From Datnioides undecimradiatus (Eukaryota; Chordata; Actinopteri; Lobotiformes; Datnioididae), in the NCBI GenBank assembly GCA_008933995.1, contig WARS01003734.1, forward strand, positions 139,501-203,500: a stretch of DNA of 64,000 nucleotides, written 5' to 3'. Below the pieces are notes generated by a model. The model was not told the origin of the DNA. It made no database searches and saw nothing but the letters and a program-made list of their open reading frames with translations. A program made the translations under genes and the position numbers. Positions 50,801-61,800 of this stretch are shown here, piece after piece; the first letter of the stretch is position 1; every line of letters begins with the position of its first letter.

Positions 50801-53800
50801 AGTAACTAGCTGCTTTGACCCATTTCCATGTTGTTTTCCACAATCTGAGCCTGGACGCTCTTCTGATTCTTTAATCTGCTCTGGTTTAAAGGCTCCGACC
50901 GTTCATCAGCGCCAACATTCACGTGACAGCAGCAGGAAGATTCCCTGTAAATTCACTTTGACAGAAAATGAAGTGGGTGAGTTTCAATCAGCCGCTCGGC
51001 CTGAGAGCACGGTTCACATGTGGGAAAACAACATGGCCGACGTTTCAGCTCACGTGCCCCCCCCCGACCACCCTGGCAAACCCACCTGCTCCATGGAGCC
51101 CACAACAACAACAGCTGCCTGGATGGGTTGAGGTGGTGCAGCCATGGTTACGGTTGCCGGGGTGATGGATACAGAAACCGGCTGGCTCTCTTGGTTGGCG
51201 TGCTGACCAGGCTGGGGGAGGGTCTCCGGGGCGGCTGTGGGGTGAGGGGGAGGCTGTGTGGGCAGGGTGAGGTGGAGGAGGGAGAGAGGGACCATCTGCT
51301 TCTCCACCCGCGCCACCTTCCCCGCCTCCTCCTTCTCCCGGGCGGCTCGGTCCTTCATCTTGATGCCCGTGTGCACCGACTGGTGCCGCCGCAGGTTGTA
51401 GCTGTTCTTGAACTCCTTGTTGCAGGTGGTGCAGATGTGGGCGGGCCGGCTCGGCTTGGTGAGCGGTTTGACTACAACAACACAAACATCATGTTTACAT
51501 GATTTACTAAGTTTGTTTAGCTGCTTCACAACAAAGTAAAAAAGAAAAAGTAAAAATAATAGTTTTCATAAAGTAATCTATTACAGTAATCTGAATAATT
51601 GATGAAATTACAAGATGTGTTTGTTCAAGTCAGCCTTGATGTCCTCGTTTTTGTTTGTTTGTTTCTATCTTCGGCGTAACACTGAAGATGTTTTTTCAAC
51701 TGTTTGCTTCAAATCCACCAGACTCCATTGACAAAAACAGTCATTTTAGCTGCCAGACATCAGGAGTTCCTGCTCTGTTGCTGCGTCGATGTGAGTTTGT
51801 TTGTGTTATTGTGCCACTTCTCTGAATCTGAACTGACCATTTACAACACAGAAGTCTCACAACAACACAAACAAACAAACAGATCAAGGCAAAACAGAAG
51901 AACAGCAGCGCCTGTGCTCTGGGAGTTACAATTACTGTTTTTGTCAATGGAGTCTGGTGGATTTGAAGAGAGGCTTCAGTTTAGCTGCTGAGTCTGTCCA
52001 CAGCGCGGAGGAACCTCGTAGGACAACACAGCAAAATACACAAACTGCCCCTTTAAACTACTCTCGCACAGGTGCTTGAACGTCAGCAGGAGATCCCGAC
52101 GCTCACTCAGCCTCTCACACCGACTCTGATGTTTAACTGAGCTCTTTAATCAAAATCAGTAAAAACACACAAAGTCTACAAAGACACTAAAAGGACGGTC
52201 AAACATGGGGATGTGACTGAACGAATGACGATGATGATCAATGTCGTCTTTAACCAGGAGATACCTGAGAATCTGAAGGACTGAAGGTGAGTTCATGTGA
52301 TTAGAGACTGATCAATGCACTGACAGGCAACATCTTCCTGCATGATTAATTATTGATCACATATATTTAATGTTATTCATCTTCAGCCTGTTGTCCACAT
52401 TAATTCTTACTTTAATCTTTGAATTTAAAAGTTTATCCCTGCTCCAGCAGCATCTGCATCTTTGAACGTCTTTATTTGTTTATCTGTGGGTCGATTCCTG
52501 CCACTGTCACTGTTTCCTGCCTGTAATCGGTTAAAATAAACAACAATAAAGCAAAATAAAGAGCAGCAGACACACTGTAGCCCCGCCCAGCCTCACCTGG
52601 CAGCGGCTCCTCGCTCAGGGCGGCGGTGTCGACGGTGGACGGCGGCGTCACGATGTGCTCAGCTGGAGGACTCTGAGCCGGGCCGGTGAGCTCGGGCAGC
52701 AGCTCGGACTGAAGCGGCGTCTCCGGCTGGCTCTGAGTCGACGCTGTCTGCAGAACAGAAACAGGAAGGAGGTTCACTCCTCCTCATCTGACAGTCAGAT
52801 CTGAATCCAGGGGAGCATCCTGACAACTGACGGGTGAAACAGGGAGTCAGCTGATTGTTTATTGATCTGTTCTGATCAGCTCCAGATAACTGGACACTGA
52901 ATATCTTTGGAATTTGGACTGTTGGTAGGTCAGAGGGAGACACCAGCAGACCCATTCACCGACGTCTCACCGACCAAACAGTGAATCAATGAGCTGACAG
53001 AGTAAACGATAAAAACAGCTGTTAGTTGTGTTTTTACTCCTTCGCTTGGACTCGAACCAGAACTGGATCAGGAATGATTGTTAGTGTGATGCTCAAACAA
53101 GATTTTAGTTTTTTCTAATGGAGACTGGTGTGCAGGTGCCCTCAGGTCAATTAATTACATATAATTTAACTGATAATTTACAACATTCAAAGGAGCAAGA
53201 ACAACATGCATGACCTGATTAAAGCTACTGGGATTATTTGTTCAACACTGATCAGTTATAAAAGGCCATTTTAGTAGATTTCTATGATGCATATTCACAA
53301 ACAACTCCACAATTCATTTAATTAGCACTGATCACCCAGACAGGGAGTCACCTGGTTCATCTGCATGTGATTATGATGTTTTATTATAGGTTCAGCTCAT
53401 CCACAGGTATCAGACACTTTGATTTAAACTGTTTTAAGATCATTTTCAAGACATTTTTTAGACAAATCAAACGTTTCTTTTCAGGTTTATCTGCATTTTA
53501 TCAACAGGCGAGTGCAAAATGACAGAGCCCGGTTCAGGTTCAGGGTTTAAAGACCTGTAACATCACAGATATGGAATCTTTGGACTTATTTTGCAAAAAA
53601 TATATTTTAAAAAGTGGATGAATTGAGACAAATGGTGATTAAAGCGTCACCAGATCTCATTTCACACTTCTCAATGACTTTTAAGGCCTGATGTTTAGAA
53701 AATCTGACACCTTGGATGCAAAGAGGAGAAGCTGGGACACAGGCTCCAACCTGCCAGCTGAGGAGGACCAGACCAGAGCCAGCCTCACCCTGACCCCTCT

Positions 53801-53952
53801 GTGACCTCCCACACCTCCCCCTCCTCTTTAACCCCATGCAGAAATGTCAAACACCTCCTCCTCCCCCACTTCAAAACCAAAACAACCCCAAAACCTCACA
53901 TGCCTCAGTCCCGACTCACCTGAAAGAGGAAGTTGCTCCAGGAGGTGTCCAT
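47895..53952 (-). CDS. maz: MYC-associated zinc finger protein MAZ (7 exons, 460 aa)
   Basis: C2H2 zinc-finger factor binding G-rich promoter and insulator sites. Exons: 53952-53920, 52747-52597, 51471-51086, 50643-50393, 49712-49649, 48682-48511, 48220-47895; phases close on TAG. The short first exon MDTSWSNFLFQ is shared in style with VEZF1. Exon 2 has STVDTAAL as in human MAZ. Finger 1 is CTTCNKEFKNSYNLRRHQSVH (from about residue 75). After a Pro-rich linker come KNHACEACGKAFRDVYHLNR, CPICQQRFKRKDRMSYHVR, CPHCAKAFSRPDHLNSHVR and AFATRDRLRAHLIRHEEKVP. CHICGKLLSAAYITDHMRVH follows. The ending has CHLCNRSFTTLTYLRVHAQ and CQLCGVQCKTATQLQGHM, as in the longer MAZ isoform with extra fingers. VEZF1 lacks these last fingers and has a Gln run, so MAZ is preferred. 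Confidence 0.9.
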
Positions 53953-54950
53953 CGTGAACGCAGCGGGGACCGCAGGCTGACCAGCCGGGGAGCAAAGAGG
54001 GGGAGAGGGGAGGGAGGAAGGAAAGCTCCGGCTGCTGCTGTGGAAACAAAGTCTGAGGCCTGGACCTGCTCCTCTCTACCTGCCCGCCTCAATTAACGGA
54101 AATATGTGATGATATCCACCTTAAATCAATTACCACTTATTAGGGATCAGGCTGCTGTGAGTTATGAATTAATGTGGCGATATTCAGGCACTGACAAGAT
54201 GATTTTGTAAATGCGACAAGATGGTTGGTATCATGCTTTGCTTTTAATGGTGCATTTTAATATCATTTGCTTATGTCTACTGTAATAAAATTTGGTGAAT
54301 TGCATGCAGAAAAAATAGATTATTTTTTTAATATACTGAAGCTGAGAAGTCGAAACGTGCTAATCATGGTCAGCAGCTGTTCAGGAGTCATTTATTTGCG
54401 ATAGCTCCGGGAAAAGAAAAAAGGCCGCAGCGTCGGGTCCCAAGCCTCGGCGTTGCGTACAGCTCGTCCCCGAGCTAGAGAGCTCCTGGTCGGCCGCGGT
54501 CCGTGGCTCCGCCTCGGTGTTTCAATCGACAGGATGACATCTTTCTCTTTTTTTCAAATTCTCTCCCCTCGCTCCCTCTCGCCCTCCCTCCCTCTCTGTC
54601 TTTCTTCCTTTTCTTTTTTTATCTCTTCTTCACCCCCTCTGTCCCTCTCCGCTTTAAAGGGAAAGTATTTTGTGTATGCACCCTCCTCGCGGACCCCGTC
54701 TCGTCTCGTGCCGTCCCTCTCGCCCCCGCGCGCCCGCCGCCACTTCACGGTAGGCCGACAAATAATGAAACCCGACATTTATGGAATCAGCTCGGCCGTT
54801 AATCCCCCCGCGCGCGTCGCTTTTGGGAGGAAATCCACCGGTGAAAACATCCGGACGTCGGTCAGCACGCGCGCCAAACTCTCAGCTAAAATGGTGTCGG
54901 TGTTTAGCTAAATCAACGCTTTAACCGCGAGCATCTTAAAGGTAACGACG
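53953..54950 (-). promoter_or_regulatory. maz promoter / 5' UTR, GC-rich with pyrimidine tracts
   Basis: 54420-54900 is CpG-rich with long CTCCCTC-type pyrimidine runs on the + strand (54560-54660), hence G/A-rich on the maz strand, the type of sequence MAZ itself binds. A + strand frame crosses it, but the amino-acid content simply mirrors the low-complexity DNA. Confidence 0.45.
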
Positions 54951-56240
54951 CGCGCAAGTGCAACAGCTGGATCCAACCTCGGTTCACATGACGTCCATTC
55001 ATGACAGCGCAGCAAACCAAACCCCATTCTGAAAATGGCAAATTTAAGGAAACTCGCGCTTCAACATCAAAATACCATTAATTTAAGCGGAAACATCTGC
55101 TTGTCTGACACTCAACAGGACTCACTCATTAATTCGGCGCGCATGTTATGCACCAAGCTGGATTCTAGATTTAAAAAATGTCAACATTTCTGTATTATTT
55201 CACAAAAGAAAGTGGTCTTTTCACATACACTAATGCTGTAAACTGAGCAGAAGCAGGACATATTGTATGTATTAAACTGAAGGTAAATTAAATGAGATTT
55301 TGTATGTAACGCTAAAAGAAAGGCATCTGTAGACGAGTATTTTGTGTCTGTTCCAGAATTTTGTTTAGTGCCAAGGAGTTATTGTTTGTTGCATCATAAC
55401 ATACAATATAATAGCAAAGATGAAAGCAACTGCTGCTAATTAAAGGATAGATAGATAGATAGATAAATACTTTATTAATCCCAAAGGAAATTAAAAAATG
55501 AATGAATGAATAGAGAATGCATTATATTGATGAAATTATTATTAATATATATACATTTTGATCATTGTTGATCATTGACATTGCACAGCTATGCAGGGAT
55601 GTGTAGATATCTGAAATGAGCAGGAGAGAGATGTAATGCATAGATACAGTTGTGTTAAATACTTTATGCATGCACATGTGTTTGCAGATGCACATACATG
55701 CTGTGGAAAGTCTTCTCTTTGCATATTAGTTAATGCCATTTGTTTATCAGAGAATTGGAGAAATATGTATTTTATAATATGATCATTTCTCACTCTCATC
55801 CACAAACATGATGTTTTTGAAAAGTATGTTGTTGTTTTGTTATTTATTATTATTCACAGCTGAGTCCTGTTGGCCCGCAGTGCTGCAGAACCAAAAGCTG
55901 CCGATTGTGGATCATTTTATGTACAAGTGGATCAGTGAAGGCAGAACATTTGTGTTTGACTGACTGTGAATAACAATCACTGTAGAGATCTGCAGCACTT
56001 CATCAGGTCTCCTGAAAATCATTTTAATATCCTGCATTAATTACAACATTTTACATGTTCATTAATAAAAACAAGTCCTGAACAGGAAGCTGGTCAACTG
56101 TCTATGATATTAATGATGCTTTAAATTAGAAATGGATATAAAGGAATATTTAAAACTGAATCTTTGGTATTCAAGGCCTTGATTTTGGAGGAAGATTTCT
56201 CCAGGACCTGCAGAAACTGTGAAAAAACAAACAGCTTTGT
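54951..56240. other. maz-cdipt spacer, AT-rich
   Basis: No coding sequence. Contains the TAGA-tailed repeat at 55444-55500; otherwise unremarkable. Confidence 0.55.
55444..55500 (-). mobile_element. Retroposon 3'-tail remnant, (TAGA)n plus CTTTATTAATCCCAAAGG
   Basis: TAGATAGATAGATAAATACTT followed by TTATTAATCCCAAAGGAAATT, a tail frequent at the 3' ends of fish non-LTR elements. The opposite orientation of the same tail is at 59650-59706. Confidence 0.6.
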
Positions 56241-57486
56241 TTTCATTGTCTTTATTTTGTTGCCATGTTCACATGAAATTCAACCACTCCAAACAAAATA
56301 TCCATCAAATATATTAATTATAAGGAATGTGATTTAAATACAATGTTAGACTTGGCTGCTCCGTCAGAAAAACAAACATTTCTTTAGATTTCGACATGTT
56401 TCACACATTCTGCATTGAAACTTTGCAGTCGTCCGTCAGCAGCAGATACGTGTTGTCAGTGACTATAAAATAAAACACAATAATACTTTAATGTGTTTTC
56501 ACTTGAGGTAAAACTTACGACCTGCATAACTTTGGATTTTTATGTGAGTCAACTAAAACAAAAAGGGAAACATCTTTTCTACCAAAACATAAAAAAACAG
56601 AATCATAAAAATCAAAAAGCACAAACTGATGAACTTCCCTCTAATGCGACAAGCAGCAGCTCACCAGCACCAAAATGTCTGCAGGAACCTCAAGAGCTAA
56701 ACAACAACAACAACAGCAGCAAACAGCAGCCGACAAGCTGATGACAACTAACAATGGCTCTGATCTGACTGACGTGATTTCAGCGACGCAGTTTGGAGTC
56801 AACGTTTTTACAATATTTATTTATATTTCTATTTATAATACAATAAAATAATAAAACGGGCATCGGCAGGAAACAGACACCGTTCTCTCTGAAAACTGAT
56901 TGAATGCACAGATCAGTCGGAAGCAGAGCTCCACTGATGTTACTGATGATGTCAGAGATCATAAACTGATCAGCTGATCAATCAGTGAGTGTGTGAGTGA
57001 AACAGCTTCTCTCTGTGACTCTGCAAAGGTCAGAAGCTGCTTTCTGAAACACATCACTGTATTAAAGCAGAGACTCAGCTTCAATGCTCTGCAGAGACTC
57101 TGGAGTCACAGCAACACATCACCACACATTGTCTCTGACTCACACAGCAGCAGACACACTGCTGACTCAGCAGGAGCAGCAGCACTCTGGCATCTGAATG
57201 AGTCAGACTTCAGGTGTGCTGTGTGGTGGAGCATTAACGTGTAATCGTGATCTTCTGGATTCAACAGTGAGTGCGTGTGAAAGAGACGGGGGCCTGTTAA
57301 ACTCGAGTGACGTCTGCCTGATGTGGAATTTCAATTTTGATATTTGGTCATAAATCTCTGATGTCACGTGACAAAGTGGCTTTCCTGTGTTTCAGATCTT
57401 ATTCACGTCGCCTCAGGTCAAGAGCAGCGCATCAGTGATCAGACAGGAAGCTACTGCAGAGCGCTCACTCACTCACTCACTCACTC
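56241..57486 (-). other. cdipt 3' UTR (probable)
   Basis: - strand AATAAA hexamers lie near 56255 and 56830, either of which could end the transcript. The interval contains no other recognisable feature. Confidence 0.4.
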
Positions 57487-60007
57487 TCACTTCCTGCTTT
57501 TCTCCCGCTCAGCAGCATCGAAGGCAGCCATGTTCTGGGAGGCGGTGACAAGGTGCAGGACGCTGATGCCGGACTTGATCAGGCAGATGATCCCGCAGAG
57601 TCCCTGCAGCCAGTAGAGCCACACTGCAGCACAGAGAGACGGCAGGTGAACACACAGACAGGAGGAGGAGCAGCGGGAGGAGGAGGAGCAGCGGGAGGAG
57701 GAGGAGCAGCGGGAGGAGGAGGAGGCGGAGTCTTACCAGCAGGTTCCTGGATGTGATGCAGGACGTAGAGCAGACAGAAGAAGAGCTCGTTCCCGGCGCA
57801 CATCACAAACAGCACCGGCTGCAGGAGACAAACACGCTGACTCAGATTAACACTGATGCACGACTGTGTGTGTGTGTATGTGTGTGCGTGTGTGCACCCC
57901 TCACCTTGGATGTGTAGTAGATCCGGAGGACGGGGTTCCCTGACAGGTCGATGGTTTTGTGACTAGCTGATCCTTTTATCGTCGAGCTGAGAAAACAGAA
58001 ACAGACACGACGGGTTGAGCTGGTTCACTTCCTGATACGTAACCATGGCGACTACAGACACGCCACACTGAGACAATGAGGACTGCAGAGGTCCGGGCTC
58101 AGACTTCCTGTCCGTGAGCCCGTCTGAACATGAACGCAGATCATTTGTTAAAAACGTGATTCAAAGCTAAAGCTGATTGGTTCCTGAACCAACTGTGTTA
58201 AACCAATCAAAGCCTCATTTTCACACTGAAGAGCTGATGAAACATGAACTTATCCAGAGATGTTAAACACAGCGAAGATGATTAGACATCAGATGTCAGA
58301 GCGTCAGACTCAACAATGCAATGACTGCTCACTGACACATGATTGGATGACTTGAGTCGGCTACGGACGGGCCGACAGATTGTGTATTTGTTTACAGAGC
58401 TCATGTTCAGAGTTAAGGTCAACAGGTGACACAGGGAGGGAGACGCAGGTGTGTTTCACCTGGACACTCGCTCATGCGGAAACCTGCAGGAACATTTGGG
58501 CTGACTCTTCATGGGCTCTTTGTCTCCACGGTAACGCACCTGTGCAGGTGCAGCCAGTGGCTGGCGATGTCCAGACTCATGCTGAGCTGGAACAGGAAGG
58601 TGTAGGACGGGTAGAGCAGGGACAGGTTGACCAGCAGACACATGGTGGCGCAGCGGTCCGTCAGCATGTCCATCATGGCTCCAAACTTGGTGGCTGGAAA
58701 CAAAAACAGAGAAGAAAACATGTCGTCAGACATCGATTCATACACAGAGTACACAGCGTACACAGGCAGCGGGCTGCTGGTGACGGCTGCTTTATGGTCA
58801 GATCGTCTTTAACCTGCTTTTTCTGCCTGTTTTGACCTCATTTGGTTCAGTTTGTGTGTTTTTGTTTTTCTGCTGTGATGAAACTGACAGCAACATAAAC
58901 AGAGTGTGTTCACATACTCGTCTAAAGGAGCTGACGCTGATGTGGCCTGAGAGGCAGAACTGAGGGCCCAGTAATAACTGGACCTGAACGGATGAGTTTA
59001 CAGTGTTTTCATCCTCTCAGGGTCAGACTGTGGTGGCTGGACTGTTAAATGAAGATGCAGATTCATACACTGGTTTAGCGCCCGCGCTGCATGACCATCG
59101 AAGGCGTCCAGCAGGGCGCTGAGCAGGTAGCAGAAGACGGCGGGCCACGGACAGCAGGGCATCAGGTAGAAGGCAATCAGGGCCAAAATGACACGGGCGT
59201 AACCTGCGGGAACAATCACAGGGCTCAGAAACACAAAGGCTGGCTTTGTTAGTTCCATTGGGTTAAATCAGCCCTGAGGTTAGTCTGCAAGGATCATTAC
59301 ACTGTAAAACCTGACAGGAAATGTGTCGCACTTCCTGTCACCTCGCCCTGCTCTCTGAGAAAGTGAACAGTTTCATTGAAACGTCAAACCCTCTGCTTGA
59401 ACCTTAATTTGCTGAGATAAAAGTTTATTTAATGGTGTATTTTTGCACCTTCAATATGAATAAATCTGTTTCCTTCTCAGTTGTAACGTGAGTAGCCACT
59501 GATCACTGTGAGATGAATGAAGGCTATGCATTTCTGCCCTTATTACTTTTTTTGGTAAATAACATGTATAATACTTCACCTCTTGTAGACGTTTACTTAT
59601 CTGTACTATTTGTTGACTGCACGTATGTTGGCTGCTGCAACAGCAAAATTTCCCAGCTTGGGATCAATAAAGTACTTCTATTCTATTCTATTCTATTCTA
59701 TTCTATGTGTGAAAGCCGATCACAGCTGGTGTGGAGGAGCTGAGCCACAGATTGTTCTTCATCAGGTTAACACAGTGATGCTAGAGGCCTGAGGAGTCGG
59801 TGTTTCACACTAAAGGACGTAAAGCTATAGAAAATAAACGCGCTAGTCAGATGACACAGGTCTGACAGATACATGGATATATATGTCGTATTATTATTTG
59901 TTTTATTAAATGGACTGAATGCTAATGGTAAGCTAACGTTTGCTACACGTTGGTCAACACATACCGATCAAGTTGGGGACGAATAAGAAGATGTTTTCCT
60001 CCGCCAT
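57487..60007 (-). CDS. cdipt: CDP-diacylglycerol-inositol 3-phosphatidyltransferase (6 exons, 210 aa)
   Basis: ER enzyme that joins CDP-diacylglycerol and myo-inositol to make phosphatidylinositol, precursor of the phosphoinositides. Exons: 60007-59965, 59203-59069, 58693-58540, 57986-57905, 57818-57737, 57623-57487; phases close on TGA. Starts MAEENIFLFVPNLIGYARV (human MPDENIFLFVPNLIGYARI). The CDP-alcohol phosphatidyltransferase signature D-x2-DG-x2-AR-x8-G-x3-D-x3-D is complete at D47, D50-G51, A54-R55, G64, D68 and D72. Several hydrophobic helices follow, then SASHKTIDLSGNPVLRIYYT and CAGNELFFCLLY. The final exon reads NMAAFDAAEREKSRK, with the basic tail typical of ER retention. Length matches the 213-aa human enzyme. 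The donor of exon 2 was set to give NQST, which fits both phase and family. Confidence 0.95.
57655..57727. repeat. 18-bp minisatellite GGAGGAGGAGGAGCAGCG x about 3.5 in cdipt intron 5
   Basis: Fills most of the 113-bp intron between exons 5 and 6. On the transcript strand it is pyrimidine-rich and may serve as an extended polypyrimidine tract. Confidence 0.85.
59650..59706 (+). mobile_element. Retroposon 3'-tail remnant, GGGATCAATAAAGTACTT plus (CTATT)n
   Basis: CAGCTTGGGATCAATAAAGT is followed by about eight TTCTA units. This is a common fish element tail, here in cdipt intron 1. Confidence 0.6.
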
Positions 60008-60530
60008 CTTTGAGCTTCCGGTCGGGTCTTTTTTGGTTTTCGTTACTTTTTCAGGTTGAACTGGTTTCTGACAGAAAAGCTCCCGACAGGAGACAGTTGG
60101 AGGGATTTTGAAGAGATGACTCCTCACGGAAGCTTCGGTCAAGTGTCTGCTGTTAGCGGGCAACAACAGCAGAGCGACTTCCGGTGGATTCATTTCAGAA
60201 TAAAAGCACCACACTGAGCGCTGTAGCGACACACGACGCGCATTTCTACAAAATACTCTGACTACATTTGCCTGCAAACACTACTTTTACTCTAAATACT
60301 CTAACTACATCTGACTGCAGTAGTTACTACCAGAGCACTGTTACATCTCTAAAGTATCCGATTACTCCCTCTTACAGTGGGCTACGTTCAATTCGTGCTT
60401 TTACGTTAAAGGATCAAATATCCCCCCTTCCGACGCGTGTTTCCTGTTTTTATCCTACTTGATGACGGCAGCGACCATAGCGCAGTTCCGGTAAGTCACG
60501 TGACGCGACTCGCGGCGCCTCCCCTTTAAT
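60008..60530. promoter_or_regulatory. cdipt promoter; ETS sites and GTCACGTGAC E-box
   Basis: TTCCGG-type ETS sites occur near 60015, 60179 and 60485. A perfect palindromic GTCACGTGAC (USF/TFE-type, CLEAR-like) is at 60495-60504. Facing the other way, ATG at 60462 leads to GTTCCG followed by GTAAGT at 60491, a consensus donor on the + strand, so a divergent transcript is possible. Confidence 0.4.
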
Positions 60531-60942
60531 AATCTCCCTCAGAAACAGATTGAGAAGTTATTTTGAGGTTTTTCGCCCCCGAGGTCACCGGAAGTAGAAC
60601 TCCTCCAGCATAAAACGAATTGATGATATGTATTAATTATATAATTACTTTTAATTACTTATAAAAATCCTAATAAGGATTTTAACCAGTGACTATTTTT
60701 ATTTCAGTGGAGCATCACATTAAGATTTTCATTATTCTTATAACACATTACTGCTGAATGATTGATCGATTGATTACACTGGGGAACAATTTGAAAAAAA
60801 TGTTCTGTTGAGTTAGATTTTTATGCTGATTAAAACTAAAATTGGCATGCTGATTCCAAAACTGCAGTCAGTTTTTTTCTAGCAAGTCAAGTTTTTTCTC
60901 CACAGCTTACCCTCCAGATAAGCAAAATTCCCCTGATTAGCT

Positions 60943-60978
<36 letters not shown>

Positions 60979-61800
60979 TACATATGATGGCTGACTATTG
61001 TTGGAGCATCAGGCGCGATAGTCCTCAAGTTGAACACTCCAGAAAGAGCTATAAACGTACATTTTTACCTTAACTACTTGCACACAATTATAATTACAGT
61101 AGCCATATCCTTTGTAAAAACATAATACTGTTAAACATTGCAGTCATGCCTGTTTCTTTCATATTTCATTGTATGTCAATATTTGAACATTTTTATAAAA
61201 CAAGCACATATCTGTTAAGTACAGTATTTTTCATATGTTTTAAGAAAACTTGACGTGATAGAGAAAAACTGAGATCAGTTTTGGATTCCGCACCCAAAAA
61301 TGAGTTAAAAACAGCTGTCAGACCTAACTCAACAAAAACTGTGTTCCCCAGTGTAATCAAAGGTTTGTTTTGTACCAGAAGCAGTTTTCATGAGCATTAA
61401 CTCAGAATCTAGAGGTTTCATTTGAAGATGAAGATTTTTGTTTCTGATGAAACGGAAATTGCACATATTAAATTTTCACCAGACAAATAAAAACAGATTT
61501 TTCTGTCCCATGATAAATTACTGAGCAAAACAAATTTTATCATCTGATGTTAAAGGTGTAAAGACCTAACAGTAATAATCTGACAAACTTTATTATTTAT
61601 TGATGTTATAATTCTCTGCAAACATTAATAATTTGCCAGATTTTGGGCTCGCTGTGTGTTGGTCTGGGTCTGGACTATATGTTTAGAAGATAAAGCAGGG
61701 TATGGAAATTAAGAAGCTGTGTCAAATAATATATATAATAAATTTAAACATATTTCTATTTCTTATCATTATCCGTCTGCTGATGTTTGTCTTGTCCAAC
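60531..61800. other. AT-rich spacer, no gene recognised
   Basis: Contains a (GTA)n tract at 60943-60977. No splice-coupled coding sequence is evident on either strand. Confidence 0.5.

Noticed and set aside
47895-53952. VEZF1 as identity of the zinc-finger gene
   Set aside because: The N-terminal MDxSW...FLFQ is VEZF1-like, but STVDTAAL, the final two fingers and the neighbourhood fit MAZ better.
54453-54911. 152-codon + strand frame upstream of maz
   Set aside because: Low-complexity Ser/Leu/Pro translation of the CpG-rich maz promoter; no family match recognised.
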